From positions 1 to 22,461 of the forward strand of contig CATJZR010000100.1 of NCBI GenBank assembly GCA_949745625.1: DNA of 22,461 nucleotides, in the 5' to 3' direction. The DNA comes from an uncultured Eubacteriales bacterium. Lineage in GTDB: Bacteria; Bacillota; Clostridia; Christensenellales; Borkfalkiaceae. The notes beneath the pieces are model-generated. The model was not told the DNA's origin, ran no database searches, and worked only from the letters and a program-made list of their open reading frames with translations. Positions within the stretch are counted from its first letter, which is position 1, and every line of letters begins with the position of its first letter. A program made the position numbers and the translations under genes. Below are positions 1-6,735 of this stretch, piece after piece.

Positions 1-31
1 AAGCTCTCGAACATATCGTTCGAGAGCTTTT
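1..31 (+). terminator. Intrinsic terminator at the window edge
   Basis: A 12-bp perfect stem (bases 1-12 with 18-29, around the CTCTCGAAC/GTTCGAGAG core) with a 5-base loop is followed by a short T run. It would end a plus-strand gene lying before the window. The second arm also forms the start of the first copy of the tandem repeat described next. Confidence 0.75.
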
Positions 32-173
32 GTCCTTGCTTGAAAGTATAACTCTTAATAATTTAGTTTTTTAATTCCCTATGGGAAGTGCGCTTTTATC
101 CGAGAGTGTTTTTTCATCGCTTGAAAGTGCAACTCTTAAAAATTTAGAATTTAATTCCCTATGAGAAGTGTGC
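19..173. repeat. Two imperfect tandem repeats, ~76 bp each
   Basis: Copy 1 (19-93) and copy 2 (98-173) start about 80 bp apart. They share CGAGAG, GCTTGAAAGT, AACTCTTAA, AATTTAG, TTTAATTCCCTATG and GAAGTG in the same order, with scattered substitutions and a one-base length difference over the 38-93 / 119-173 core. Copy 1 has a near palindrome, TTCCC-TAT-GGGAA, which is broken in copy 2 (GAGAA). The region lies between a plus-strand terminator and the 3' end of the minus-strand VWA gene. I see no ORF and do not recognise the sequence. More copies may lie outside the window. Confidence 0.7.
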
Positions 174-189
174 ATTAAGCCCCGTTTTT

Positions 190-1668
190 TTATTCGTAAA
201 ATTTACTTTCCGAAGCCTTGCCGACGAGTTCGATTAGTTCGCGCTTGTATTCGTCGTCCGCCATATATGCGCCGAGTTCGTTAAGTCTGGTCAAGACGGT
301 TTCAAGCGACGCAGTTCCCTTGTACTTCGAATTGCGAAGGACGAGTCCGAATTCTGCAACGCAGCTTATGAACGACAAATCGTCCGATGACGGAGTGGTA
401 ATTTCAACCGAGCAGGTAACGCTTTCGTTACTTTCGGTTGCTCCGCTTACGTCCTTGTATCTGACTTCGGCTTCGGCAAGCTTGCCTTCTGCATTTTCGG
501 AAAGCGCTATTTCGTATAGCGCGGCGACGCAGAGGTTTGCGCCTATTTCTCCCGTATCCGCCTTATCGTTGTTGAAGTCGTCCTCGCTTATAAGCTTTGT
601 GTCGTAGCCGATGAGTCTGTACTTTATAACTTCGTCGGTGAAGGTAACGCCAGCCTTCGCGTCCTTTGCAACGGTGAAAAGCGTGCCGTTCAGTTCATCC
701 ACGAAAACCTTGCGCGCTTCCGCGGCGCTGTCAAGGTAGGCGTAGCTTCCGTTGCCGTTTCTGGCAAGCGTTTCCAAAAGGTCGTCGCGCATGTTGCCCA
801 TGCCCACGCCTATAACCGAAAGATAGACGCCGCTTTTCGCCTTGTTCTGTATAAATTCGTGAAGTTCGTCAGTGTTCGACATGCCTACGTTGAAGTCACC
901 GTCGGAAATTAAAATAACTCTGTTGTTGCCGCCCTCGATAAAGTGCTTTTGCGCTATTCTGTACGCGCGTTCCAGTCCGTCTCCGCCCGAAGTCGAGCCG
1001 GACGCAACGAGGGAAGAGATTGCACTGCGTATTTCCTTTTTTCCCTCGTCGGTACATTCGCCGCCGTCGAGCACGGTTTTAACTCCGCTGGCGTAAGTTA
1101 CTATTGATACGACGTCCCTGTCGCCCAGTCCGTCCAAGAGCATATTAAAGCCCTCTTTGGCAAGCGGAAGCCGTTCTCTGCCGCTCATAGAACCCGAAAC
1201 GTCTATCAAAAAGACATAGTTGGCGTTTACGTCTTCAAACTTGACTTGCGTAGTTTTCAGCCCGACGAGCATAAGATTGTTTTCCTCGTTCCACGGGCAG
1301 GGAGAAAGTGCCGTAGTCAGCGCGACGGACTTCTCCGTCGGCTCGTCAAAGCCGTAATCGAAATAATTTATCATTTCTTCTATGCGCACGGCGTCGCTGT
1401 CGATTTCGAGTCCGTCGTTAATCTGACTTCTTATCTGCGAATAGGACGCCGTGTTTCTGTCAAGCGAGAAGTATGAGGTCGCCGTTTGCGAAACGGAGGT
1501 AAAATCTTTTTCGATAATGCTGTCGTGAACGAAGTTGTTTACGTCTGCATCGGTTATATAGTCGTAGCCCGGACCCCACCGGTCGCCCCCATTGTCCATT
1601 CCGCTGCACGCGCCGAACAATAAACAGCCTGCGGAAAGCACCGCTATACTTGCCAATAGTTTTTTCAT
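190..1668 (-). CDS. YfbK-like von Willebrand factor A lipoprotein
   Basis: This is a 492-residue predicted lipoprotein. A signal peptide ends in the lipobox LFGA-C21, so the protein should be anchored on the outer face of the membrane. The N-terminal part (about 40-130) resembles the conserved region that precedes the VWA domain in YfbK-type proteins. The VWA domain (about 150-330) carries an intact metal-ion adhesion site, D156-x-S158-x-S160 (DVSGSMSG), with the later SGSTSGG and ISDGDFNVG motifs also present. The C-terminal ~160 residues match the DUF3520-type tail of the family. The start is supported by GAGGTGGA at 1671-1678. It is the third gene of the sigma/anti-sigma operon, 71 bp after the anti-sigma gene, and has its own ECF-like promoter element in that gap. 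Ligand and exact role are unknown; sensing or transmitting an envelope signal is inference. Confidence 0.87.
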   Translation of the reverse strand: MKKLLASIAVLSAGCLLFGACSGMDNGGDRWGPGYDYITDADVNNFVHDSIIEKDFTSVSQTATSYFSLDRNTASYSQIRSQINDGLEIDSDAVRIEEMINYFDYGFDEPTEKSVALTTALSPCPWNEENNLMLVGLKTTQVKFEDVNANYVFLIDVSGSMSGRERLPLAKEGFNMLLDGLGDRDVVSIVTYASGVKTVLDGGECTDEGKKEIRSAISSLVASGSTSGGDGLERAYRIAQKHFIEGGNNRVILISDGDFNVGMSNTDELHEFIQNKAKSGVYLSVIGVGMGNMRDDLLETLARNGNGSYAYLDSAAEARKVFVDELNGTLFTVAKDAKAGVTFTDEVIKYRLIGYDTKLISEDDFNNDKADTGEIGANLCVAALYEIALSENAEGKLAEAEVRYKDVSGATESNESVTCSVEITTPSSDDLSFISCVAEFGLVLRNSKYKGTASLETVLTRLNELGAYMADDEYKRELIELVGKASESKFYE

Positions 1669-1696
1669 AATCCACCTCGTGTCTTTTTATAATTAA

Positions 1697-1724
1697 AACG
1701 ATTGATGGCGCGCGTTTGTCCCGC
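1697..1724 (-). promoter_or_regulatory. ECF-type promoter candidate before the VWA gene (site A)
   Basis: On the minus strand the site reads GCGGGACAAACG-N8-CAATCGTT. The same 20 fixed positions with the same 8-base gap recur at 2425-2452. Read as an ECF promoter it is GGGACA, 16 bp, CGTT, followed by a leader of about 20 bases and the ribosome binding site of the VWA gene. It starts after the stop of the upstream gene, so the conservation here is not coding. An inverted-repeat operator (AACG-N12-CGTT on the plus strand) is an alternative reading. Confidence 0.55.
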
Positions 1725-1739
1725 ACATTTTAAAAAAAT

Positions 1740-2411
1740 TTATTTTAAAATCATATCCAGATATTTTTCGTAAGCGTTGCGGTCGGTCGAGCGTACGACG
1801 AAGTAGTATTTGACCCCTCCGTAAGAGGCGTGCAGCTTGTATTGCGGCTCGCCGTTTTCGGCGGTTCCGCTTGTAAGATAATAATTTATCCCGCCGTATG
1901 TGCCCTTGCTGCCGTCTGCGTAGTCTGAAAGCTCGGCGTAAACCGAGTTTTCGTCGGTAAACTCGACGTATACTTTGGTTTCGTCGCGGCAGAGGTTTGC
2001 AAGCAGGTTAACGTCCGCTTTGACAAGCGTCAGCTTGCCGTCTCGGTAGCCCGCGGTGCAACCGTTCACGCTCGCGTTCGAGGATACCGCAAGATTCTGT
2101 ATAAAAGCCAGCGAGGGGTGCAATTTGTAAACTGCGTAAGCGCTTTTTTCCCGCAAGTCGAGGTCCGCGTCGGTGTAATAGCCGACCTGCGGCTCTGTCG
2201 GGACACCGTCGACATTCCGCTTCAAAACTATCGCGACCGCAACGGCAAAGACCAGCGCAAAGCTTGCCGCAACGGAAGCAATTTTCACGAATTTCGGCAA
2301 AAACGCGGTTTTCGGTTTAACGTATTTTTTCGCGTCGGCTGTTATACCGTTCGGAGTATTCACACCCTTGAAATACTCTTCGAACTCTTTTTCAAGTTTA
2401 TCGTCCTTCAT
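1740..2411 (-). CDS. Single-span membrane protein, probable anti-sigma factor
   Basis: The protein has 223 residues: a charged cytoplasmic N-terminus (1-42), one transmembrane segment (about 43-63), and an extracytoplasmic C-terminal domain of about 155 residues. I recognise no named domain and no zinc-binding anti-sigma motif (HxxxCxxC) in the N-terminus. The call of anti-sigma factor rests on topology and position. It lies 24 bp after an ECF sigma gene and before a surface VWA lipoprotein, the usual place for a membrane-bound sigma antagonist. The start is supported by AGGTGAGG at 2413-2420. The extracytoplasmic part is rich in Tyr and Lys, with repeated GGxxYY-like segments (GGINYYL, GGVKYYF), which suggests a small beta-rich fold. 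Confidence 0.6.
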   Translation of the reverse strand: MKDDKLEKEFEEYFKGVNTPNGITADAKKYVKPKTAFLPKFVKIASVAASFALVFAVAVAIVLKRNVDGVPTEPQVGYYTDADLDLREKSAYAVYKLHPSLAFIQNLAVSSNASVNGCTAGYRDGKLTLVKADVNLLANLCRDETKVYVEFTDENSVYAELSDYADGSKGTYGGINYYLTSGTAENGEPQYKLHASYGGVKYYFVVRSTDRNAYEKYLDMILK

Positions 2412-2424
2412 TCCTCACCTATTT

Positions 2425-2452
2425 AACGATTGCACTCAGTCGTTTGTCCCGC
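2425..2452 (-). promoter_or_regulatory. ECF-type promoter candidate before the anti-sigma gene (site B)
   Basis: This is the second copy of GCGGGACAAACG-N8-CAATCGTT (minus strand). It overlaps the last codons of the sigma gene, whose TGA stop lies in the N8 gap, and ends 13 bases before the anti-sigma ATG. A transcript from it would start within a few bases of the ribosome binding site, so if it is a promoter the leader is very short. A binding site for another regulator, or a duplicated sequence, remains possible. Confidence 0.5.
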
Positions 2453-2978
2453 CCAAAAATGTTTTTAATTGCTTTTCCGCTCTGTCCTTGGCGCGTTGCA
2501 CCGCCGACTTGCTAAGCCCCAACTCGCTTGCAATTTCCCGCACCGTCATGTCGAGATAGTATGTTCTGTAAATTATCGCGCGGTCGTCAGGGTTAAGCTT
2601 TTCAAGTGCCTGCTCTAACATTATCGCCGTTTCCCTTTTGTCTGGCGAATAGTCAAGCGACGTAAGCGAATAGTATTCCTCGGTGGACACCCTTCCGCGC
2701 AGGTTTCGCGATTTGAGGTAGTCCAGCGCGGTATTGCGCACTATCTTCATAAGCCAGCCGTATGCGTTGTCGTCCCGTCCGAAGCGCCGCGCAAACCGCG
2801 CCACCTTGATAAAGCTTTCGTGCAGCACGTCTTCGGCGTAGTCTCTGCCGACTATGCTCAAAGCCACGGCGTACATTTTTCCGCCCGCAAGCGAATAAAC
2901 GCCGTCAAGACAGTCGGCAAAACCGTCCGCCACCGCGCGTATAAGCCTATTAAGTTTTTCGCCGTCGCTTTCAATCAT
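2436..2978 (-). CDS. ECF-family RNA polymerase sigma factor
   Basis: The protein has 180 residues, the usual ECF size. Region 2 (about 30-92) contains the YAEDVLHESFIKV segment and the WLMKIVRNTALDYLKSR segment expected for -10 recognition. Region 4 (about 118-174) contains a helix-turn-helix, DMTVREIASELGLSKSAVQ, for -35 recognition. No extra C-terminal domain is present. It heads an operon with the membrane protein and the VWA lipoprotein. There is no Shine-Dalgarno sequence before the ATG. A TTGACA at 3013-3008 and a weak CACAAT at 2990-2985 on the minus strand would place the transcript start close to the ATG. Its targets probably include the two repeated elements at 1697-1724 and 2425-2452 (inference). 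Confidence 0.92.
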   Translation of the reverse strand: MIESDGEKLNRLIRAVADGFADCLDGVYSLAGGKMYAVALSIVGRDYAEDVLHESFIKVARFARRFGRDDNAYGWLMKIVRNTALDYLKSRNLRGRVSTEEYYSLTSLDYSPDKRETAIMLEQALEKLNPDDRAIIYRTYYLDMTVREIASELGLSKSAVQRAKDRAEKQLKTFLGGTND

Positions 2979-2984
2979 AACTAT

Positions 2985-3013
2985 ATTGTGTATTATAATA
3001 GTGCGTTTGTCAA
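2985..3013 (-). promoter_or_regulatory. Possible promoter of the sigma factor operon
   Basis: On the minus strand, TTGACA (3013-3008), 17 bp, CACAAT (2990-2985). The -35 box is a perfect match and the -10 box is weak (4 of 6). A better-looking TATAAT lies only 10 bp after the TTGACA, which is too close to pair with it. The -10 end lies 6 bases before the ATG. The sequence GACAAACG within it is also part of the two repeated elements downstream. Confidence 0.4.
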
Positions 3014-3021
3014 TAATTTAC

Positions 3022-3050
3022 TTGCAAAAATATCCGTTCGAGTATATAAT
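3022..3050 (+). promoter_or_regulatory. dapF promoter, predicted leaderless
   Basis: TTGCAA (3022-3027), 17 bp, TATAAT (3045-3050). The -10 box is a perfect match. Only 7 bases separate it from the dapF ATG at 3058, so transcription should begin at or next to the start codon. No Shine-Dalgarno sequence is present, in agreement with a leaderless mRNA. It lies back to back with the possible sigma operon promoter. Confidence 0.65.
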
Positions 3051-3057
3051 ATCCTTA

Positions 3058-3882
3058 ATGAAATTTTATAAAATGCACGGACTCGGTAACGATTATATTT
3101 ATTTCGACTGTATGCGCGAGCAAATTGCCGAGCCCGAAAAACTGTCCGTAAGGTTGTCCGACAGGCATTTCGGCGTCGGCGGTGACGGAATAATTCTGCT
3201 TTTACCCTCTGAAATTGCCGACTGTAAAATGCGTATGTTCAACGCCGACGGCTCCGAGGGCAGAATGTGCGGTAACGGTGTGCGCTGCATAGGCAAGCTT
3301 GCGCGCGACCTCGGCTACGTGAAGGGCGACACTTGCACCGTAGAAACGCTTTCGGGAATAAAGCGCCTCGAATTTTTTTACGGCGAGGACGGAGCGGTTT
3401 GCACTGTGCGCGTAAATATGGGCGCGCCGCTGCTTGCGGGCGCGGATATTCCATCGTTGTTCGTCGGAGAGAGAGTGGTGGGACAGCCGCTTGAAATAGA
3501 CGGAGTAAGCTATGCGGTAACGCTCGTCAATATGGGCAATCCGCACTGCGTCGTATTTACCGACACCGCGGACGTTGAAAAAGCGGGATGCAAGTTCGAG
3601 CGCAATGCCGCTTTCCCCGACAGGATTAATACCGAGTTCGTAAAGGTAGTCGGAGACAATATCCTTGAAATGCGGGTTTGGGAGCGCGGCAGCGGCGAAA
3701 CTTACGCCTGCGGCACGGGCGCTTGCGCCGCGGCGGTAGCGGCGGTGCTGAACGGCTTTTGCGACGCGTCCCGTCCCGTAACGGTACGACTGTTGGGCGG
3801 CGAGCTGCAAATAGAGTATAGCGACGTCGTTTATATGACGGGCGGCGCGACTCTTGTGTTCACGGGCGAGCTTATCTTTTAA
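3058..3882 (+). CDS. dapF: Diaminopimelate epimerase
   Basis: This cytoplasmic enzyme converts LL-diaminopimelate to meso-diaminopimelate for peptidoglycan and lysine. The protein has 274 residues, the normal length. It begins MKFYKMHGLGNDYIY, the typical DapF N-terminus. Both catalytic cysteines are present: C71 in NADGSEGRMCGNGVRC and C218 in GSGETYACGTGACA. An in-frame ATG at 2986 would add 24 hydrophobic residues, but that extension does not belong to the family and would run through the promoter, so 3058 is preferred. It lies 91 bp before dapL, which carries out the preceding step. dapL has its own promoter, so the two may be transcribed separately. No clear terminator is seen after dapF. 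Confidence 0.97.
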   Translation: MKFYKMHGLGNDYIYFDCMREQIAEPEKLSVRLSDRHFGVGGDGIILLLPSEIADCKMRMFNADGSEGRMCGNGVRCIGKLARDLGYVKGDTCTVETLSGIKRLEFFYGEDGAVCTVRVNMGAPLLAGADIPSLFVGERVVGQPLEIDGVSYAVTLVNMGNPHCVVFTDTADVEKAGCKFERNAAFPDRINTEFVKVVGDNILEMRVWERGSGETYACGTGACAAAVAAVLNGFCDASRPVTVRLLGGELQIEYSDVVYMTGGATLVFTGELIF

Positions 3883-3923
3883 ATGCGGATAAGTATTCTA
3901 ATCTTTAAACTAAAAAAATATAC

Positions 3924-3953
3924 TTGATAGTAACGCGGTAACGTATTTATAAA
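3924..3953 (+). promoter_or_regulatory. dapL-malQ promoter
   Basis: TTGATA (3924-3929), 18 bp, TATAAA (3948-3953). The predicted start near 3960 gives a short leader that holds the AGGTGA ribosome binding site (3964-3969) before the ATG at 3974. No room remains for a lysine riboswitch or attenuator. Confidence 0.55.
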
Positions 3954-3973
3954 AGCCGCATGCAGGTGACAAT

Positions 3974-5152
3974 ATGAAATTAAACGGCTGTTTTGACAAC
4001 TTAACCGAAAACTACCTTTTTGCAGAGGTAGGCAAAAGAACCAACGAATATATTGCCGCCCACCCCGACAAGAAGATAATTAAGCTGGGCATAGGCGACG
4101 TAACGCTGCCGCTCGTTCCCGCGGTTATCGAGGCTATGCACGGCGCGGTGGATGAAATGGCTTCTGCCGATACGTTCAGGGGGTACGGCCCGTACGAGGG
4201 CTACGCGTTCCTCCGCGAGAGCATTAAAAAGCATTACGCCGAGCTGGGCGTGAACGTGGGTATTGACGAAATTTTCGTTTCAGACGGCGCCAAGTCGGAC
4301 CTCGGCAGTATTCTCGATTTGTTCGACAAGGACAATACCGTCGTGGTTACCGACCCCGTGTATCCCGTCTACGTCGATACCAACACCCTTGCGGGCAGGA
4401 AGGTAATACTTGCGTCCGCGACCGAGGCTAACGGCTTTTTACCGATGCCGGACCGTTCTGTCAAGGCGGATATTATTTATATCTGTTCGCCCAACAACCC
4501 CACCGGCGCGGCGTATTCCAAGAAGCAACTTAAAGAGTGGGTAGATTATGCGAACGCCGTCGGTGCGGTTATTCTCTACGACGCCGCATACGAGTGCTTT
4601 ATTTCGGATAAGTCGCTTGCTCGTTCGATATATTCGGTAGAGGGCGCAAAGAGCTGCGCCGTGGAAATCTGCTCGTTTTCCAAGACGGCTGGCTTCACGG
4701 GCACGCGCTGCGGCTATACCGTAGTTCCCGCTGCGATATGCGGCGGCAAGCTGAATAAAATGTGGTACAGGCGTCAGGCAACAAAATTCAACGGAGTGTC
4801 TTACGTTGTGCAAAAGGGTGCGGCTGCGGTCTATACCGAGCAAGGCATGGCCCAGATACGCGCGAATATAGACCGTTACAGGCGCAACGCGCAGCTTATA
4901 GCGGACTGTATGGATAGGCTGGGAATATGGTATACGGGCGGTAAAAACTCGCCGTATATCTGGTTGAAATGTCCGCGCGGTATGGGTAGCTGGGAATTTT
5001 TCGACTATCTTTTAAACAATGCGCAGGTGGTGGGCACGCCGGGCGTCGGGTTCGGCACAAACGGCGAAGGCTTTTTCCGTCTGACGGCGTTCGGCAGCGA
5101 AGAGGCAACCAAAGAGGCGATAGCGAGAATAGAACGCCTGCTATCGGAATAA
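3974..5152 (+). CDS. dapL: LL-diaminopimelate aminotransferase
   Basis: This PLP enzyme (fold type I) converts tetrahydrodipicolinate to LL-diaminopimelate in one step with glutamate as amino donor, bypassing the succinylase and acetylase routes. The protein has 392 residues. It shows the family N-terminus LTENYLFAEVGKR, IKLGIGDVTLPL, the FRGYGPYEGYAFLRE segment, the DPVYPVYVDTN and SPNNPTGA motifs, and the Schiff-base lysine K237 in SFSKTAGFTGTRCG. Its product is the substrate of DapF, encoded just upstream. malQ follows 9 bp later and the two are almost certainly cotranscribed. Confidence 0.96.
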   Translation: MKLNGCFDNLTENYLFAEVGKRTNEYIAAHPDKKIIKLGIGDVTLPLVPAVIEAMHGAVDEMASADTFRGYGPYEGYAFLRESIKKHYAELGVNVGIDEIFVSDGAKSDLGSILDLFDKDNTVVVTDPVYPVYVDTNTLAGRKVILASATEANGFLPMPDRSVKADIIYICSPNNPTGAAYSKKQLKEWVDYANAVGAVILYDAAYECFISDKSLARSIYSVEGAKSCAVEICSFSKTAGFTGTRCGYTVVPAAICGGKLNKMWYRRQATKFNGVSYVVQKGAAAVYTEQGMAQIRANIDRYRRNAQLIADCMDRLGIWYTGGKNSPYIWLKCPRGMGSWEFFDYLLNNAQVVGTPGVGFGTNGEGFFRLTAFGSEEATKEAIARIERLLSE

Positions 5153-5161
5153 AGGTGATTT

Positions 5162-6664
5162 ATGATAGGTATACATGAGAGGGGCGCGGGAGTATTGTGC
5201 GCAATATCGTCGCTGCCCAACGAGTACGGAATAGGGTCTCTCGGGGACGAAGCTTACGAGTTCGCGCGGCTTTTAAAAAAGGCGGGCGTCAAGTTCTGGC
5301 AGGTTCTGCCCACGGTGCAGACGGGCTTTTGCGACAGTCCGTATCAGTCCGTTTGCTGCTATTCGGGTAACCCGTATTTTATCGATTTAAAGGCGCTGCA
5401 CAGGGCGGGATTGCTCGACGAAGAGGAGCTGCAATCCGCGGTAATGCCTGCGGGCGAAATAGACTACGGCTCGCTTTACGAGCGCAGGTTTAATCTTTTA
5501 CGCCTTGCGTACGCCCGTTTCAATATTAAGGACAGGGATTTCACCGCCTTCGTGGAAAGCAGAGAATTCGATGATTACGCACTTTTCATGTCGCTTAAAT
5601 CTCGCTTCGGCGGCACCTTCGATACGCTTCCCGACGCTTATAAATTCAGGGAAAAGCTTGCAATGCTGGAATTCCGCCGCTCTGTCATGAAAAGCGATTT
5701 TCTGTTCTGGCAGTTCGTTCAGTTCGTTTATTTTCAACAGTGGGGCAAGCTTAAAGCTTACGTAAATTCACTAGGAATAAAAATTATAGGCGATATTCCG
5801 CTTTACGTCGCTTACGATTCGTCCGACGTTTGGGCTCATCCCGAGCTGTTCAAGCTTGACAGGCAGCTCAGACCCAAGGCGGTAGCGGGAGTTCCGCCCG
5901 ACTATTTTTCAAAGACCGGTCAGCTTTGGGGCAATCCGCTCTACGACTGGGACATAATGTTCGAGGACGGCTTCGACTGGTGGGTAAAGCGTATCGAAAA
6001 GGCGAAATCGCAGTTTGACGTAATAAGGATAGACCATTTCAGGGGGCTTGAACGCTACTATTCCATTCCTGCGGGCGCGGAGGACGCGACCGTGGGCGAA
6101 TGGCTGCCGGGACCCGGTGTGCGTCTGTTCTACGAGATAAGAAGGCGTTGCGGCGACGTAGATATTATTGCCGAGGATTTGGGCGAAACGGACGCGGCGC
6201 TTGCGCGGCTTATGGAGAGGACGGGCTTCCCCGGCATGAAGGTGCTTCAATTCGCCTTCGACGGCAACCCCGACAACCCCTACCTGCCCGCGAATTTTAG
6301 CGAAAACAGCGTGGTATATACGGGCACGCACGACAACGACACGACGCTCGGTTATCTCGATTCGCTTACGGACGAACAGTTTGCCGACTTTAAAACGCAG
6401 CTTCGCGCCGCGCTTAAAAGCGAGGGCGTGGTGCATCCGTTCGTCTCGCGGGAGCAGACCGTTTGGGCGCTTAATACCTGCGCGCTCGCATCGTCCGCAG
6501 GCATCGCGGTTCTGCCCGTTCAGGACGTAACCTGCGCCGACGGCAGCGCCCGCATGAACGTACCTGCCCGCCCCGAGGGTAACTGGCGCTATCGCTTGGA
6601 GGCTTTTCCGTCGCGCCGCTCGCTCGCGCTTTTAAAACGCGCTATAGAAGAAAATTACAGATAA
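5162..6664 (+). CDS. malQ: 4-alpha-glucanotransferase (amylomaltase)
   Basis: This GH77 enzyme transfers maltodextrin units between alpha-1,4-glucans during glycogen or maltose metabolism in the cytoplasm. The protein has 500 residues, the usual bacterial length. Catalytic motifs are intact: nucleophile D291 in IRIDHFRGL, acid/base E338 in IIAEDLG, and transition-state stabiliser D391 in GTHDNDTT. The GxxxWQxLP-like region near the N-terminus (KFWQVLPTVQTG) and the VLQFAFDG segment also fit. The start is supported by AGGTGA at 5153-5158, which begins right after the dapL stop. Pairing with dapL is not functionally obvious and may reflect only shared transcription. A terminator follows within a few bases. 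Confidence 0.96.
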   Translation: MIGIHERGAGVLCAISSLPNEYGIGSLGDEAYEFARLLKKAGVKFWQVLPTVQTGFCDSPYQSVCCYSGNPYFIDLKALHRAGLLDEEELQSAVMPAGEIDYGSLYERRFNLLRLAYARFNIKDRDFTAFVESREFDDYALFMSLKSRFGGTFDTLPDAYKFREKLAMLEFRRSVMKSDFLFWQFVQFVYFQQWGKLKAYVNSLGIKIIGDIPLYVAYDSSDVWAHPELFKLDRQLRPKAVAGVPPDYFSKTGQLWGNPLYDWDIMFEDGFDWWVKRIEKAKSQFDVIRIDHFRGLERYYSIPAGAEDATVGEWLPGPGVRLFYEIRRRCGDVDIIAEDLGETDAALARLMERTGFPGMKVLQFAFDGNPDNPYLPANFSENSVVYTGTHDNDTTLGYLDSLTDEQFADFKTQLRAALKSEGVVHPFVSREQTVWALNTCALASSAGIAVLPVQDVTCADGSARMNVPARPEGNWRYRLEAFPSRRSLALLKRAIEENYR

Positions 6665-6666
6665 TA

Positions 6667-6695
6667 AAATCGCCCTGCACGCGCAGGGCGGTTTT
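6667..6695. terminator. Terminator after malQ (bidirectional)
   Basis: The stem CGCCCTGC/GCAGGGCG (6671-6678 with 6683-6690) has a 4-base loop, TTTT on the plus-strand side and AAAA on the other. It can end malQ on the plus strand and back up spoIIE termination on the minus strand. Confidence 0.85.
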
Positions 6696-6702
6696 CATTA
6701 TA

Positions 6703-6735
6703 AACGCAGCCCGCCGAACTTCGGCGGGCTGCGTT
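6703..6735. terminator. Palindromic terminator overlapping the spoIIE stop
   Basis: A near-perfect palindrome has arms of up to 16 bp (6703-6718 with 6720-6735) around a single central base; the real loop would be about 5 bases. The TAA of spoIIE (6736-6734 on the minus strand) overlaps the arm by two bases. The T run on the minus-strand side is weak, and the neighbouring hairpin at 6667-6695 may complete termination. Confidence 0.75.

Noticed and set aside
19..173. CRISPR array
   Set aside because: There are only two copies, too long and too diverged, with no unique spacers between them and no cas genes.
2986..3057. Longer dapF beginning at the ATG at 2986
   Set aside because: The extra 24 residues are absent from the DapF family, the start lacks a ribosome binding site, and the region holds the predicted promoter.
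3883..3973. Lysine riboswitch before dapL
   Set aside because: The gap is 91 bp and the predicted leader about 14 bases, far too short for the ~170-base L box.
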